DNA of 64,000 nucleotides from Necropsobacter rosorum (GTDB lineage Bacteria; Pseudomonadota; Gammaproteobacteria; Enterobacterales; Pasteurellaceae), in contig CCMQ01000008.1 of NCBI GenBank assembly GCA_000751835.1, positions 264,290-328,289 on the forward strand, given 5' to 3'. The notes beneath the pieces were generated by a model, which saw only the letters and a list, made by a program, of their open reading frames with translations, had not been told where the DNA came from and made no database searches. Positions 48,271-57,460 of this stretch are shown piece after piece; within the stretch, counting starts at the first letter, position 1, and every line of letters begins with the position of its first letter. A program made the translations under genes and the position numbers.

Positions 48271-49248
48271 TTATTTATTCCATCTAGGATGTTCGTAAAC
48301 TTCCGGATTACATACATAAGGCCACCGTTCGCCGTTAATAACGGCTAATACACCTTCTGTAGCCATTGTGGCCACACCTGAGGCGGCCTCTTTAGTTTGT
48401 CCGGCCATATGCGGCGATACTGTCACATTATCTAATTTAAACAGTGGTGAGTTGATATTAACGGGTTCATTAGCGAATACATCGAGACCGGCACTGTGAA
48501 TAGTGCCTTGTTCCAGCGCGTGGATTAATGCGTTTTCATCCATGACTTCGCCTCGTGCACAATTAATTACGATTGTATTTGCATTCATTAAGTTAATTTC
48601 CCGTTCACTAATAAGATTCCTTGTTTCTTTAGTTAAGGGAACATGAATAGAAATAACATGTGCTCCTTTAATTACATCGTCTAATTGAGCACAGTATTGA
48701 TATCCTTCTTTCTCAATCGCCTCAGGTGAAACAAAAGGATCATAAACTTTAATATTCATTCCGATAGCTTTTGACATTTGAGCTAAAATTGAACCGATAC
48801 GACCGTATCCGATTAACGCTAATGTTTTCTTATGCAATTCGTAAGCCTTATAACTGCTTCTTATATTAAAATTGCCTTTGCGCATTTCGTTATCTGAGCG
48901 GACAATATCTTTTGCGCAGGCGAACATCAATGCAAAGGCATGTTCTGCAACGGAACGCGTATTTGCTCCCGGTGCAATAACAACAGGAATACCTAATTCT
49001 GTTGCTGTTTTAACATCCACATCGTCAACACCAACGCCGGGTCTGCCGATTACTTTAAGATTTTTTGCCTGCAGCATTGTTTTTCGATCGATAGATCCGA
49101 TACGAATAATCAATCCATCCGCATCTAATAATTCCGGTAACATGACATGAGGATCGCCACTATTTGTAATGACGATATCAGTATTATGTTTTTCTAATAC
49201 TGCCATTCCATCATCATGTAACCGATGAGATATAACCACTTTCACCAT
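48271..49248 (-). CDS. D-2-hydroxyacid dehydrogenase (SerA/PGDH-like)
   Basis: A 325-residue NAD-dependent dehydrogenase. The NAD motif is LIGYGRIGSILAQ near 147-159, catalytic Arg is in INCARGEVMD, Glu in VFANEPVN and His in VSPHMAGQTKEA. It lacks the regulatory C-terminal domain of biosynthetic SerA. The start is the ATG behind TAGGA, so the gene overlaps the preceding dapA-like gene by 12 bases, which suggests coupling. It differs clearly from the GhrB-like protein of the neighbouring operon. Substrate unknown. Confidence 0.86.
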   Translation of the reverse strand: MVKVVISHRLHDDGMAVLEKHNTDIVITNSGDPHVMLPELLDADGLIIRIGSIDRKTMLQAKNLKVIGRPGVGVDDVDVKTATELGIPVVIAPGANTRSVAEHAFALMFACAKDIVRSDNEMRKGNFNIRSSYKAYELHKKTLALIGYGRIGSILAQMSKAIGMNIKVYDPFVSPEAIEKEGYQYCAQLDDVIKGAHVISIHVPLTKETRNLISEREINLMNANTIVINCARGEVMDENALIHALEQGTIHSAGLDVFANEPVNINSPLFKLDNVTVSPHMAGQTKEAASGVATMATEGVLAVINGERWPYVCNPEVYEHPRWNK

Positions 49249-49258
49249 AATATAATTC

Positions 49259-50134
49259 CTACTCATATAACTTAAATACATCTTGCAATGCGCTATCAAT
49301 CACCGCATTAGCGCAATTTGACGGTTCTCTGGCCGGGCCGACGTGGTGACCGCGTAAAAGTGCGGCGCGTTTTACCACAGAATTCGGGTTGCCCATTTGC
49401 ATCACGCTGCGGAAATCACGGATTTTTTTCTGCGCTTCATTGGCCTTTGCAAAATCCCCTTGTTTCCAGTATTCATAAATGGAAACCATCAGTTGCGGGA
49501 ATACGTTGGAGCAGCCGCTGATAGCTCCGGTGCCGCCGGCTAATAATGTCCACAGAATCAATGAATCGCTGCCCGCCATAACACTTAATCTCGGATTCGT
49601 GTTTTCAATATATTTCAATGAATTATCGAAATTTCCGCTGCTGTCTTTAATGCCGATGATATTGTCGAATTCGGCCAGTTTTTTCAGGGTGGTATAATCA
49701 ATGTTATTACCCGTGCGGGCGGGGATGTTGTACATCAGAATCGGGGCGTTTACGTTTTGGGCGATGGCGCTGAAATGGCGGTAAAGATCATCCTGACTTA
49801 CCGCAACGAAATAAGGTGAGATCACCGATAATACATCTACGCCGAGATCCCATACCTGTTTTGAGAATTCAATGGTTTGTTTGGTCGTAATACAGCCGGT
49901 GCCGGCATAAACCGGTACGCGACCGTTTACCGCTTCAACGGCGGTTTTGATGATTTCCAGTTTTTCCTGCTGATTAAAGGCATAAAATTCACCGTTTGTG
50001 CCCAGCGGAAAAATGCCGTGGACGCCTGCATCAATCAGATAATCGATAAAATCTTTATAGGCGGTCGGGTTAAAGCGTTCATTTTCATCCAGCGCGGTCA
50101 AGACCGGCGTGACGATACCTTGGGGTTTAATCAT
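49259..50134 (-). CDS. DapA-family Schiff-base lyase (DHDPS/NAL superfamily)
   Basis: A 291-residue class I lyase. The family's PLGTNGEFYAF lies near 42-52, the catalytic tyrosine in ILMYNIPARTG near 131-141, and the Schiff-base lysine in IIGIKDSSGNF near 157-167. Members cleave or dehydrate 2-keto-3-deoxy acids, synthesise dihydrodipicolinate, or act on N-acetylneuraminate. With acid-sugar enzymes around it, an aldolase giving pyruvate plus an aldehyde is more likely than a lysine biosynthetic role. Fourteen bases after pdxA2. Confidence 0.86.
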   Translation of the reverse strand: MIKPQGIVTPVLTALDENERFNPTAYKDFIDYLIDAGVHGIFPLGTNGEFYAFNQQEKLEIIKTAVEAVNGRVPVYAGTGCITTKQTIEFSKQVWDLGVDVLSVISPYFVAVSQDDLYRHFSAIAQNVNAPILMYNIPARTGNNIDYTTLKKLAEFDNIIGIKDSSGNFDNSLKYIENTNPRLSVMAGSDSLILWTLLAGGTGAISGCSNVFPQLMVSIYEYWKQGDFAKANEAQKKIRDFRSVMQMGNPNSVVKRAALLRGHHVGPAREPSNCANAVIDSALQDVFKLYE

Positions 50135-50148
50135 CTCTTTCTCCTTAA

Positions 50149-51153
50149 TTATTTGCTGGTTGCATATTTCACATTGGCCATTTTGGCGCCGAGGTACAGC
50201 GCTTCGGTCATACTGCGGCTGTCGGCGATGCCTTTGCCGGCGATAGGAAAAGCGGTGCCGTGATCGACAGAAGTGCGGATAAACGGCAGTCCGACGGTGA
50301 CATTCACGCCAGTATCAAAACCGAGTACTTTAATCGGGATATGTCCTTGATCGTGATACATCACCACCACAATATCGAATTCGTTTAAATTTGCCGAGCG
50401 ATGAAACACGGTGTCCGGCGCAATCGGCCCGGTAACGTTGAGGCCGTTTTGGCGGGCCTGTTGTACTGCCGGCAAAATTTCTTTGGCGTCTTCGTCGCCG
50501 AACATGCCGTTTTCGCCGGCGTGCGGGTTCAGGCCGGCGACTGCAATACGGGGTTCGGCGATGCCGAGCATGCGGGTATATTCGTCCGCCAGTTCAATCA
50601 CTTTCAACACGCGTTCTTGTTTCACCAGATCACAGGCTTTACGCAGCTGCACATGTGTGGTGACATGAATAACGTTCAGTTTTTCACTGGTCAGCATCAT
50701 GGAATAGTCACTGGTGCGGGTCAGATGCGCCAGAATTTCGGTGTGTCCCGGAAAAGGCTTACCGCCGGCGTGCAGGGCTTCTTTATTTAACGGTGCGGTG
50801 ACAATGGCATGAATTTTTTTATCCAGCGTTAGGCGCACCGCTTTTTCGATATAGTCGTAAGCGGCGCGGCCGGCGCGCGGATCAACCCGGGCAAAGGGCA
50901 AATCCGCCGGCAGGTTATCCAGATCCAGAATGTCGATACGGCCGAACCGGGCGCTGAAGTGATCGATATCCGCCACTGTGTTTAACACCAATTCCGAATT
51001 AACGATGTTCAGCGCGCGCTGCATGATTTTCTTATCGCCGATCACAATAGGATGCGCCAGGTCATAAATGCGTTTATCTTCCAGCGCTTTAATGATGACC
51101 TCCGGGCCGATGCCCGCTGCGTCGCCCATGGTAATGCCTAGTATTGGTTTCAT
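50149..51153 (-). CDS. pdxA2: PdxA2-type 4-phospho-acid-sugar dehydrogenase
   Basis: A 334-residue paralogue of 4-hydroxythreonine-4-phosphate dehydrogenase. Metal-binding histidines lie in PFPGHTEIL, LNPHAGENG and YHDQGHIPIK. The start MKPILGITMGDAAGIGPEVI is typical. PdxA2 proteins next to DUF1537 kinases oxidise D-threonate or D-erythronate 4-phosphate, and the product decarboxylates to dihydroxyacetone phosphate. Three bases separate it from the kinase gene, so the two work together almost certainly. Vitamin B6 synthesis is less likely because of this context. Confidence 0.88.
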   Translation of the reverse strand: MKPILGITMGDAAGIGPEVIIKALEDKRIYDLAHPIVIGDKKIMQRALNIVNSELVLNTVADIDHFSARFGRIDILDLDNLPADLPFARVDPRAGRAAYDYIEKAVRLTLDKKIHAIVTAPLNKEALHAGGKPFPGHTEILAHLTRTSDYSMMLTSEKLNVIHVTTHVQLRKACDLVKQERVLKVIELADEYTRMLGIAEPRIAVAGLNPHAGENGMFGDEDAKEILPAVQQARQNGLNVTGPIAPDTVFHRSANLNEFDIVVVMYHDQGHIPIKVLGFDTGVNVTVGLPFIRTSVDHGTAFPIAGKGIADSRSMTEALYLGAKMANVKYATSK

Positions 51154-51156
51154 TAT

Positions 51157-52425
51157 TTACTCCTTGTTGAAATGCTGAATAAAATCCAGCGTATTTTGTA
51201 AAACCGAAACGGAACCCAGCCCGCCGGCCTTAGTGATGACCGGAATGTGAGCCAGTTCGGTGGCCGGAAAATAACCATAGGGCACGCCGTTTTCGATTTC
51301 ACCGAGAAGACGGTAATGCTTCAGCCCCAATGTTTTTGCCACCGCGACGGCAATATCGCCGCCGGTTAAAAACAGTGCCGATAATTGAACGTTGATTTGC
51401 TTTAAAATCAGCCCGGTCAATGCCGCCAGACGCAGACAAATCTGTTCGCCCAATTGGCTGCGGCTGAGTCCCAACGCCTGACATCGCGCCGTAATCTCCT
51501 TGCGCGCCTGCGCTGAACTGTCCGTTTTTAAAATAACGTGTTGTTTTTGTTTGAGAAAATCTACGGCTTGAGCCGCAAGCAAGGTCATGTAATGCGCCTC
51601 GTTCAGCAAGGGCTCAATATCAATACGGATTAACCGAATGGAATTTTGCGGCGTAACATAATCCACCTGCCGAGCGGTGATCTCGCTCATCGATGCCACC
51701 ACAAATAACATCGGCAGGGCTTCTGAATGTAAAAAGTGCGGTGGTTTTTTCGGCAGAATATACTTGGCAAGCCCGGACGAACCGGCAATCACGGCGGGTT
51801 CATTGCTTTGCCGAATATAACCGGCGATACGCGCCAAATCGCTGTCTTGTTCCGCATCAAAGGCGATGATGCAGGGGGATTGGGCGGCGATAGTTTGCTG
51901 AATTATTGGCCGGCAATCGCTATGTCTAAGCTGTTGCAGCGTGATTTCAATCACCGGTATTGTCGTTTGCGCCGCGATGATATGTTTTATCGTTGAGGAA
52001 ATGACCGGCGTTTTCGGATCGGTGGCGAATTCGGTTTCCCGTAACGGTCGGTCGCCCACATAACAGATGCCGTTTTTAACCGTTCTGTTTGCTGTCGGCA
52101 GTGCCGAACAAAGAAAAACCACGTTGCGCCGGCTTGCACTCAGACAACTTTCCAGCTCGGCACCGATATTGCCTCTCAGGGTCGAGTCGACTTTTTTATA
52201 AATCATGCTCACGGCCGGTTGATGTTGAATGGCTCGTGTTACGCATTTTTGAGCGTTTTCAATCGTTTCTGCCCGACTGTCGGTATTGATGATAACCACA
52301 TCCGCACCGCCGCAATAAGGGCGCTCCGCATTGAGCATCACATCCACCGAAAATCCCTGATGGGTAAATTGAATCCCGGTATCATTGGCACCGGTAAAGT
52401 CATCCGCAATCACTAATATTTCCAT
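51157..52425 (-). CDS. DUF1537 four-carbon acid-sugar kinase (DtnK/OtnK-like)
   Basis: A 422-residue kinase. The N-terminal domain begins MEILVIADDFTGANDTG and has IYKKVDSTLRGNIGAE near 83-98, both hallmarks of the sugar-acid binding half. The C-terminal ATP-binding half includes LFLTGGDIA near 352-360 and ITKAGGLGS near 397-405. Characterised relatives phosphorylate D-threonate, D-erythronate or L-threonate. Which acid is used here cannot be told. It is the first gene of the operon; the ATG was chosen by homology, as the Shine-Dalgarno sequence is poor. A USS (51734-51742) lies inside. Confidence 0.86.
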   Translation of the reverse strand: MEILVIADDFTGANDTGIQFTHQGFSVDVMLNAERPYCGGADVVIINTDSRAETIENAQKCVTRAIQHQPAVSMIYKKVDSTLRGNIGAELESCLSASRRNVVFLCSALPTANRTVKNGICYVGDRPLRETEFATDPKTPVISSTIKHIIAAQTTIPVIEITLQQLRHSDCRPIIQQTIAAQSPCIIAFDAEQDSDLARIAGYIRQSNEPAVIAGSSGLAKYILPKKPPHFLHSEALPMLFVVASMSEITARQVDYVTPQNSIRLIRIDIEPLLNEAHYMTLLAAQAVDFLKQKQHVILKTDSSAQARKEITARCQALGLSRSQLGEQICLRLAALTGLILKQINVQLSALFLTGGDIAVAVAKTLGLKHYRLLGEIENGVPYGYFPATELAHIPVITKAGGLGSVSVLQNTLDFIQHFNKE

Positions 52426-52460
52426 AAAGCCGCTCAGGTTAATTAATTTCAACGGCGAAA

Positions 52461-52503
52461 AGTATATAGAAAGTTTACTGCGTAAACAGTGATACAGATC
52501 ACA
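52461..52503 (-). promoter_or_regulatory. CRP-activated, repressible promoter of the DUF1537 operon
   Basis: On the minus strand: a CRP site at 52488-52503 (TGTGA-N6-TCACT, centre 52495.5), then a perfect palindrome GTTTAC-GCA-GTAAAC at 52473-52487, then a -10 box TATACT at 52461-52466. With a start near 52454 the CRP centre is at -41.5, the exact class II position, and the palindrome lies between -35 and -10, where a bound repressor would block polymerase. Confidence 0.7.
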
Positions 52504-52670
52504 ATAATGACTAAAAATAATCTTTTTGATTTTTTATAATCAAATTTAGGGTAAAAGATTGTTTAACCGAAATCTGCACGAAGCGGAAAAACCGGGCAGA
52601 TCAATAAAATAAGATGACAATGAGCATAGAAAGCAGGGAGCGCTGCGACGGAATAAACGGAAAGCGTCAT

Positions 52671-52707
52671 AAGTGCGGTGAAAAATACGTCAGTTTTTAC
52701 CGCACTT
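52671..52707 (-). terminator. USS inverted-pair terminator after ordL
   Basis: Exact USS at 52671-52679 and inverse USS at 52699-52707 with GAAAAA/TTTTT extensions form a long stem just past the ordL stop. The rest of the 298-base gap between the DUF1537 start and ordL holds only the promoter described above. Confidence 0.75.
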
Positions 52708-52723
52708 TGGCATGACTGTTTGA

Positions 52724-54022
52724 TTAACGATATTTATCCAAAAAGCGATAATAATTTGTACCGATGAATAAGGCCGCTTTTTTACTTAAACGCCCGCCGC
52801 GCACGGTCGGCACTTTAAGCACCTCAAAGGTGCGCAGGCGTTCGTCGTTGCCTGAAATCGCCTCGGCAACAATGCGTCCGGCCAGCCCGGTCAGCGCTAC
52901 GCCGTGACCGGAATAGCCCTGTGCGAAGTAGATATTCGGCGCAATCCGGCCGAAATGGGGATTGGCATTGATTGTCATGTCGATAGGCCCGCCCCAGCCG
53001 TAATCGATTTTCACCTTCTCCAGTTGTGGAAAAACCTTCAGCATATTTTGACGCATAATCTCGATCATATGGTGTTCGGAGCTGGAATCGCTGCCGAACA
53101 GCAGGCGATTGTCCGCGCTTAAGCGGTAATAATCCAGCAGATAATTATTGTCGCAGACCGACATGCCGTTGTTGATAATGCTGTCGGCGGTTTTTTGATC
53201 CAGCGGTTCGGTGGCGATGATAAAACTTTCCACCGGCAGAATTTTTTTGGCAATCCCGTGGTGAATGCCTTTCGGTAGTGCGGCAATGTAGGCGTTGGTG
53301 GCTAATACGACGTCTTTGGCGATCACCGAGGCGTTTTCCGTTTTGACCTTGACTTTGCTCTTGCCGATACGCAGATCGATCACCGGTGATTGTTCGTAAA
53401 TTTGTACGCCCAAATCCAGACAGGCTTTGGCCAGACCGAGGCAATAATTCAGCGGATGCAGATGACCGGAATTGCTGTCAAACAGCGCCCCCTGATAGAT
53501 GCGGCTGCCCAAATGTCGCTCCAGCTTGGCCTTATCCCAAAGCTGCATATTACGATAACCGAACAGCTCGCGGCTGGTTTGTTCCACGGCGATCAGATCA
53601 TCCAAGCGGCGGTGATTTAACGCCAGCGTGGCATAGCCTTTGCGCCAATCGCATTGAATATGATACTTTTTAATGCGTTCATCAATAATATCAATGGCTT
53701 CCAGCGACATTTTCCAGAGTTTTTCAGCGGTTTCAAAGCCAACCTGTCTGACATATTCGTCGATCCCGTCTTCAAAACCGTTGATCGCCTGACCGCCGCT
53801 GCGACCGGAAGCGCCGAATCCTACTCTGGCGCCTTCCAGTACGATGACGCTTTTGCCCTGTTCGGCCAACTCCAGAGCGGCCGATAAACCGAAAAAACCG
53901 GCGCCGACAATGCAGACATCGGCGGATTGGCGATGGCTTAACGGCGGACATTGCAGATAGATATTACGGGTTTCGGAATAATAAGAGCGGACGTGATCCT
54001 GATGTGAGTAGGTGAGCAGCAT
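52724..54022 (-). CDS. ordL: FAD-dependent amine oxidase, PuuB/OrdL-like
   Basis: A 432-residue DAO-family flavoprotein. The FAD-binding motif is DVCIVGAGFFGLSAALELAE near 35-54, followed by VGFGASGRSGGQAING, the signature of gamma-glutamylputrescine oxidase and its relatives, and a C-terminal YFAQGYSGHGVALTGLAG. PuuB oxidises gamma-glutamylputrescine in putrescine breakdown. The other pathway genes are not nearby, so the true substrate is open. It is divergent from potD, the arrangement found in Haemophilus influenzae. Confidence 0.85.
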   Translation of the reverse strand: MLLTYSHQDHVRSYYSETRNIYLQCPPLSHRQSADVCIVGAGFFGLSAALELAEQGKSVIVLEGARVGFGASGRSGGQAINGFEDGIDEYVRQVGFETAEKLWKMSLEAIDIIDERIKKYHIQCDWRKGYATLALNHRRLDDLIAVEQTSRELFGYRNMQLWDKAKLERHLGSRIYQGALFDSNSGHLHPLNYCLGLAKACLDLGVQIYEQSPVIDLRIGKSKVKVKTENASVIAKDVVLATNAYIAALPKGIHHGIAKKILPVESFIIATEPLDQKTADSIINNGMSVCDNNYLLDYYRLSADNRLLFGSDSSSEHHMIEIMRQNMLKVFPQLEKVKIDYGWGGPIDMTINANPHFGRIAPNIYFAQGYSGHGVALTGLAGRIVAEAISGNDERLRTFEVLKVPTVRGGRLSKKAALFIGTNYYRFLDKYR

Positions 54023-54268
54023 AAAACCTTGATAGTATTCGGATTTAATGATTATTTTGCGTTGTCATATCAGCCTGCCGCAGGCAACTGCGCAACGCCG
54101 CCAAGTCAGGCGAATCTTACTCTTATTGCAAGAGATGTCAAATCTTTAACTATAAAACCGGTAAATATTTGTTATACTTAGCGCCGAATTGTTATTCAGT
54201 CGGCGTTTTAAAAACGCCATTATTTTTAACCGCACTTTGCCTATCCGATGGCTTGGGAGGACTCTAAA

Positions 54269-55318
54269 TTGAAAAAAATCGTTGCCGCGTTACCGAAATG
54301 CCTTTTTCTGATTGCCGCCGCGTTGTTTACCACGCTGAGTTTCGCGAAAGAGAAACTGTATGTTTATAACTGGACCGATTATATTCCGTCCACGCTGATC
54401 GCACAATTTACCAAAGAAACCGGTATTGAGGTGATTTATTCGACCTTTGAAAGCAACGAGGAAATGTATGCCAAGCTGAAACTGATCTCGCAAAATGCAG
54501 GTTATGATTTGGTTTTTCCGTCCAGCTATTATGTCGGCAAAATGGCGAAAGAGGGTATGTTGCAACGGCTGGATCATAATAAACTGAGCAATTTCAAACA
54601 GATCCCGGCGCATTTATTGAATAAGGCGTTTGACCCGAACAATCAGTATTCGCTGCCTTATGTGTACGGATTAACCGGCATCGGGGTCAATGCGGAAGAG
54701 ATCGACCCGCAGCAGGTGACAAGCTGGGCCGATTTATGGAAACCGGAATATCGGGGCAAAGTGCTGCTGACCAGTGACGCGCGCGAAGTGTTTCATATCG
54801 CTTTGCTGCTGGAGGGCAAATCGCCGAACAGCCGCGATGAAAACGAGATTAAATCCGCTTATGAGCGCCTGTTAAAACTGATGCCGAATGTGCTGGTGTT
54901 TAATTCGGACTCGCCGGAAGTGCCTTATGTTCAGGGCGAGGTGGCGCTGGGCATGATCTGGAACGGTTCCGCGTATTTAGGCAATAAGGAAAATCCGAAT
55001 ATTCAGTTTATTTATCCGCGCGAAGGGGCGATTTTCTGGATGGACAATTACGCAATTCCGCAAAGCGCGAAGAATGTGGAAAACGCCTATAAATTTATTG
55101 ATTTCCTGCTGCGCCCGGAAAGCGCCAAGGTGGTGATCGAACGGATGGGCTTTTCCATGCCGAATGAAGGGGTGAAAGCGCTGCTTGACCCGGCGTTGGT
55201 CGACAATCCGGTGTTGTTTCCGCCGGCCGCGGAAGTGGAAAAAGGCGTTTTGCAAAGTGATGTGGGCGATGCCGTGGATATTTACGAAAAATACTGGAAT
55301 AAACTGAAAACCAATTAA
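54269..55318 (+). CDS. potD: Spermidine/putrescine-binding periplasmic protein
   Basis: A 349-residue ABC-transporter binding protein with a signal peptide (about 1-27, cleavage after SFA) and [19 protein letters not shown], the PotD/PotF start. Aspartate/glutamate and aromatic residues for polyamine binding are in NWTDY and in [13 protein letters not shown] near 244-256. The start is judged to be TTG because GGAGGA lies eight bases before it; an in-frame ATG 21 bases earlier has no such site and would spoil the signal peptide. potABC are not in this window. Confidence 0.9.
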   Translation: MKKIVAALPKCLFLIAAALFTTLSFAKEKLYVYNWTDYIPSTLIAQFTKETGIEVIYSTFESNEEMYAKLKLISQNAGYDLVFPSSYYVGKMAKEGMLQRLDHNKLSNFKQIPAHLLNKAFDPNNQYSLPYVYGLTGIGVNAEEIDPQQVTSWADLWKPEYRGKVLLTSDAREVFHIALLLEGKSPNSRDENEIKSAYERLLKLMPNVLVFNSDSPEVPYVQGEVALGMIWNGSAYLGNKENPNIQFIYPREGAIFWMDNYAIPQSAKNVENAYKFIDFLLRPESAKVVIERMGFSMPNEGVKALLDPALVDNPVLFPPAAEVEKGVLQSDVGDAVDIYEKYWNKLKTN

Positions 55319-55337
55319 TGACATCACATGCCGGCAG

Positions 55338-55376
55338 AAAGTGCGGTGAAAATTGCGCGATTTTTTACCGCACTTT
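55338..55376 (+). terminator. USS inverted-pair terminator of potD
   Basis: AAAGTGCGGTGAAAA (55338-55352) and TTTTTTACCGCACTTT (55361-55376) form a strong stem with T-rich right arm, 20 bases past the potD stop. Confidence 0.8.
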
Positions 55377-55461
55377 TAACCTGCCGTCAAACAATGGCCT
55401 TTTTTCTAAAAGGCAAATGCAGTGTTGCGCCGTCTTCAGTTTAATGTTATTCCGCCGATAT

Positions 55462-55490
55462 AAAAAATCGCCTCATTAGAGGCGATTTTT
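55462..55490 (-). terminator. Terminator of proS
   Basis: AAAATCGCCTC-ATTA-GAGGCGATTTT, perfect stem and tetraloop with A- and T-tracts, five bases beyond the proS stop. Confidence 0.88.
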
Positions 55491-55494
55491 GCGT

Positions 55495-57210
55495 TTAGCC
55501 CTTAAGCTGTCGTTGAATAAAGTCGAGCAGGTGATCTTGGGCGATCATCTGTTTGTCGGCGCAACGACGGTTTTTATATTCGATTTCGCCATTGGCCAGA
55601 TTTTTCTCACCCACCACCAGCATGTGCGGCACGCCGATCAGCTCCATATCGGCAAACATCACGCCCGGCCGCTCTTGGCGATCATCAAAGATCACCTCAA
55701 TGCCTTGCGCGGTTAAGGTGCGGTATAAATTTTCACAGAATTGGCGCACGCTGTCCGATTTATGCATATTCATCGGCACAATCGCCACACTGAACGGCGC
55801 GATGGCATCCGTCGGCCAGATAATGCCGCGTTGGTCGTGGCTTTGTTCAATGGCGGCGGCGACCACACGGCTGACACCGATACCGTAGCAGCCCATCATC
55901 ATGGGTTGCAGGCGACCGTCTTCGCCTTGTACGGTCGCATTCATCGCCTCGGAATATTTGGTGCCCAGCTGGAAAATATGCCCCACTTCGATGCCGCGTT
56001 TAATCAGTAATGTGCCTTTGCCGTCCGGGCTGATATCGCCTTCCACCACATTGCGCAAATCCGCAATCTGCGGCAGGGCGGCATCACGTTCCCAGTTAAT
56101 ATTGAAATAATGTTTGCCGTCCATGTTGGCGCCGGCGGCAAAATCACTCATCACGGCCACGCTGCGATCGATAATCGCCGGAATCGGCAGATTCACCGGC
56201 CCCAGCGAACCAACACCGGCGCCGATGGCTTGTTTAATGTCCTGCTCGTCGGCAAATTCCAGCGGATCCGCGACTAAGGCCAGTTTCTGCGCTTTAATTT
56301 CGTTTAATTCATGATCACCGCGGATAATCAGGGCGACCAGCGGCTGTTCCGCAGTGGCGCCTTTTACAATCAGGGTTTTGACCGTTTTTTCAATCGGCAG
56401 ATTAAATTGTTCCACTAAAGCGGCGATAGTTTTGGCATTCGGCGTATCCACTAATGTCATTTGCGCCGTTGCCGCTTGACGTTCGCCGCTTGCCATGGCT
56501 TCCGCCAGCTCAATATTGGCGGCAAAATCGGACTGCGTTGAAAAGACGATATCGTCTTCACCGCTTTGCGCTAAGACCTGAAATTCGTGCGACGCACTGC
56601 CGCCGATAGAGCCGGTATCGGCCTGAACCGCACGGAAATCCAGCCCCAATCGGCTGAAAATATTGCTGTAGGTCTGATACATTACGTCATAGGTTTGCTG
56701 CAGGCTTTCGCGGCTGGTATGAAAGGAATAGGCGTCTTTCATCAGAAACTCGCGGCTGCGCATCACGCCGAAACGCGGGCGGACTTCATCACGGAATTTG
56801 GTCTGGAACTGATATAAATTCAGCGGCAGCTGTTTATAAGAACTGACTTCACGGCGAACTAAATCGGTGATGACTTCCTCATGCGTCGGCCCTAACACGA
56901 AATCCCGCTTTCCGCGATCGGAAAACCGCAGCAGCTCCGGCCCGTACTGCTCCCAGCGCCCTGATTCCTGCCACAGCTCACCCGGTTGTACCACCGGCAT
57001 TTCCACTTCGATGGCACCGCTTTTGTTCATTTCCTCACGGATAATGTTTTCCACTTTTTTTAATACCCGTAATCCGGTCGGCAGCCAATTATAAAGCCCT
57101 GATGCCAGCGGCCGCACCATGCCGGCACGCAGCATTAACTGATGACTGACCACTTGGGCGTCATTCGGGGTTTCTTTTAAAGTCGAAAACAAATAGTTAC
57201 TCGCACGCAT
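55495..57210 (-). CDS. proS: Prolyl-tRNA synthetase
   Basis: A 571-residue class II aminoacyl-tRNA synthetase, bacterial type. Motif 2 region [24 protein letters not shown] residues appear as [19 protein letters not shown] near 100, motif 3 as [13 protein letters not shown] near 443-455. The insertion domain (about 225-405) that edits alanyl-tRNA is present, with [16 protein letters not shown]. Normal length for the bacterial form. Single-gene unit. Confidence 0.96.
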   Translation of the reverse strand: MRASNYLFSTLKETPNDAQVVSHQLMLRAGMVRPLASGLYNWLPTGLRVLKKVENIIREEMNKSGAIEVEMPVVQPGELWQESGRWEQYGPELLRFSDRGKRDFVLGPTHEEVITDLVRREVSSYKQLPLNLYQFQTKFRDEVRPRFGVMRSREFLMKDAYSFHTSRESLQQTYDVMYQTYSNIFSRLGLDFRAVQADTGSIGGSASHEFQVLAQSGEDDIVFSTQSDFAANIELAEAMASGERQAATAQMTLVDTPNAKTIAALVEQFNLPIEKTVKTLIVKGATAEQPLVALIIRGDHELNEIKAQKLALVADPLEFADEQDIKQAIGAGVGSLGPVNLPIPAIIDRSVAVMSDFAAGANMDGKHYFNINWERDAALPQIADLRNVVEGDISPDGKGTLLIKRGIEVGHIFQLGTKYSEAMNATVQGEDGRLQPMMMGCYGIGVSRVVAAAIEQSHDQRGIIWPTDAIAPFSVAIVPMNMHKSDSVRQFCENLYRTLTAQGIEVIFDDRQERPGVMFADMELIGVPHMLVVGEKNLANGEIEYKNRRCADKQMIAQDHLLDFIQRQLKG

Positions 57211-57460
57211 TATTATTCCTGTTTCATCTGATTTGAATTAAAAAAATTGGCGATAGTTTATCATTGAGCGGGGTTTGTACAAAGCGGAATAGCGGGATTT
57301 GGGCGGAATATTTATCCGATTCAAATTCAGTGCGGTGTCATGTTATCGCACACATAAAACACGCCGGCTTGCATTTACCGCAGCCGTTACAAGAATGCAA
57401 AGAAAATGTTCCGGCGCCGTAAAAACGGTCTTGCAGTCTGCCGGCGACAGAATCGCGCGG

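Noticed and set aside
49345..49360. Near-USS AAGTGCGGC
   Set aside because: One mismatch at the last base; counted as not a USS. The same applies to AAGTGCGGA near 50272.
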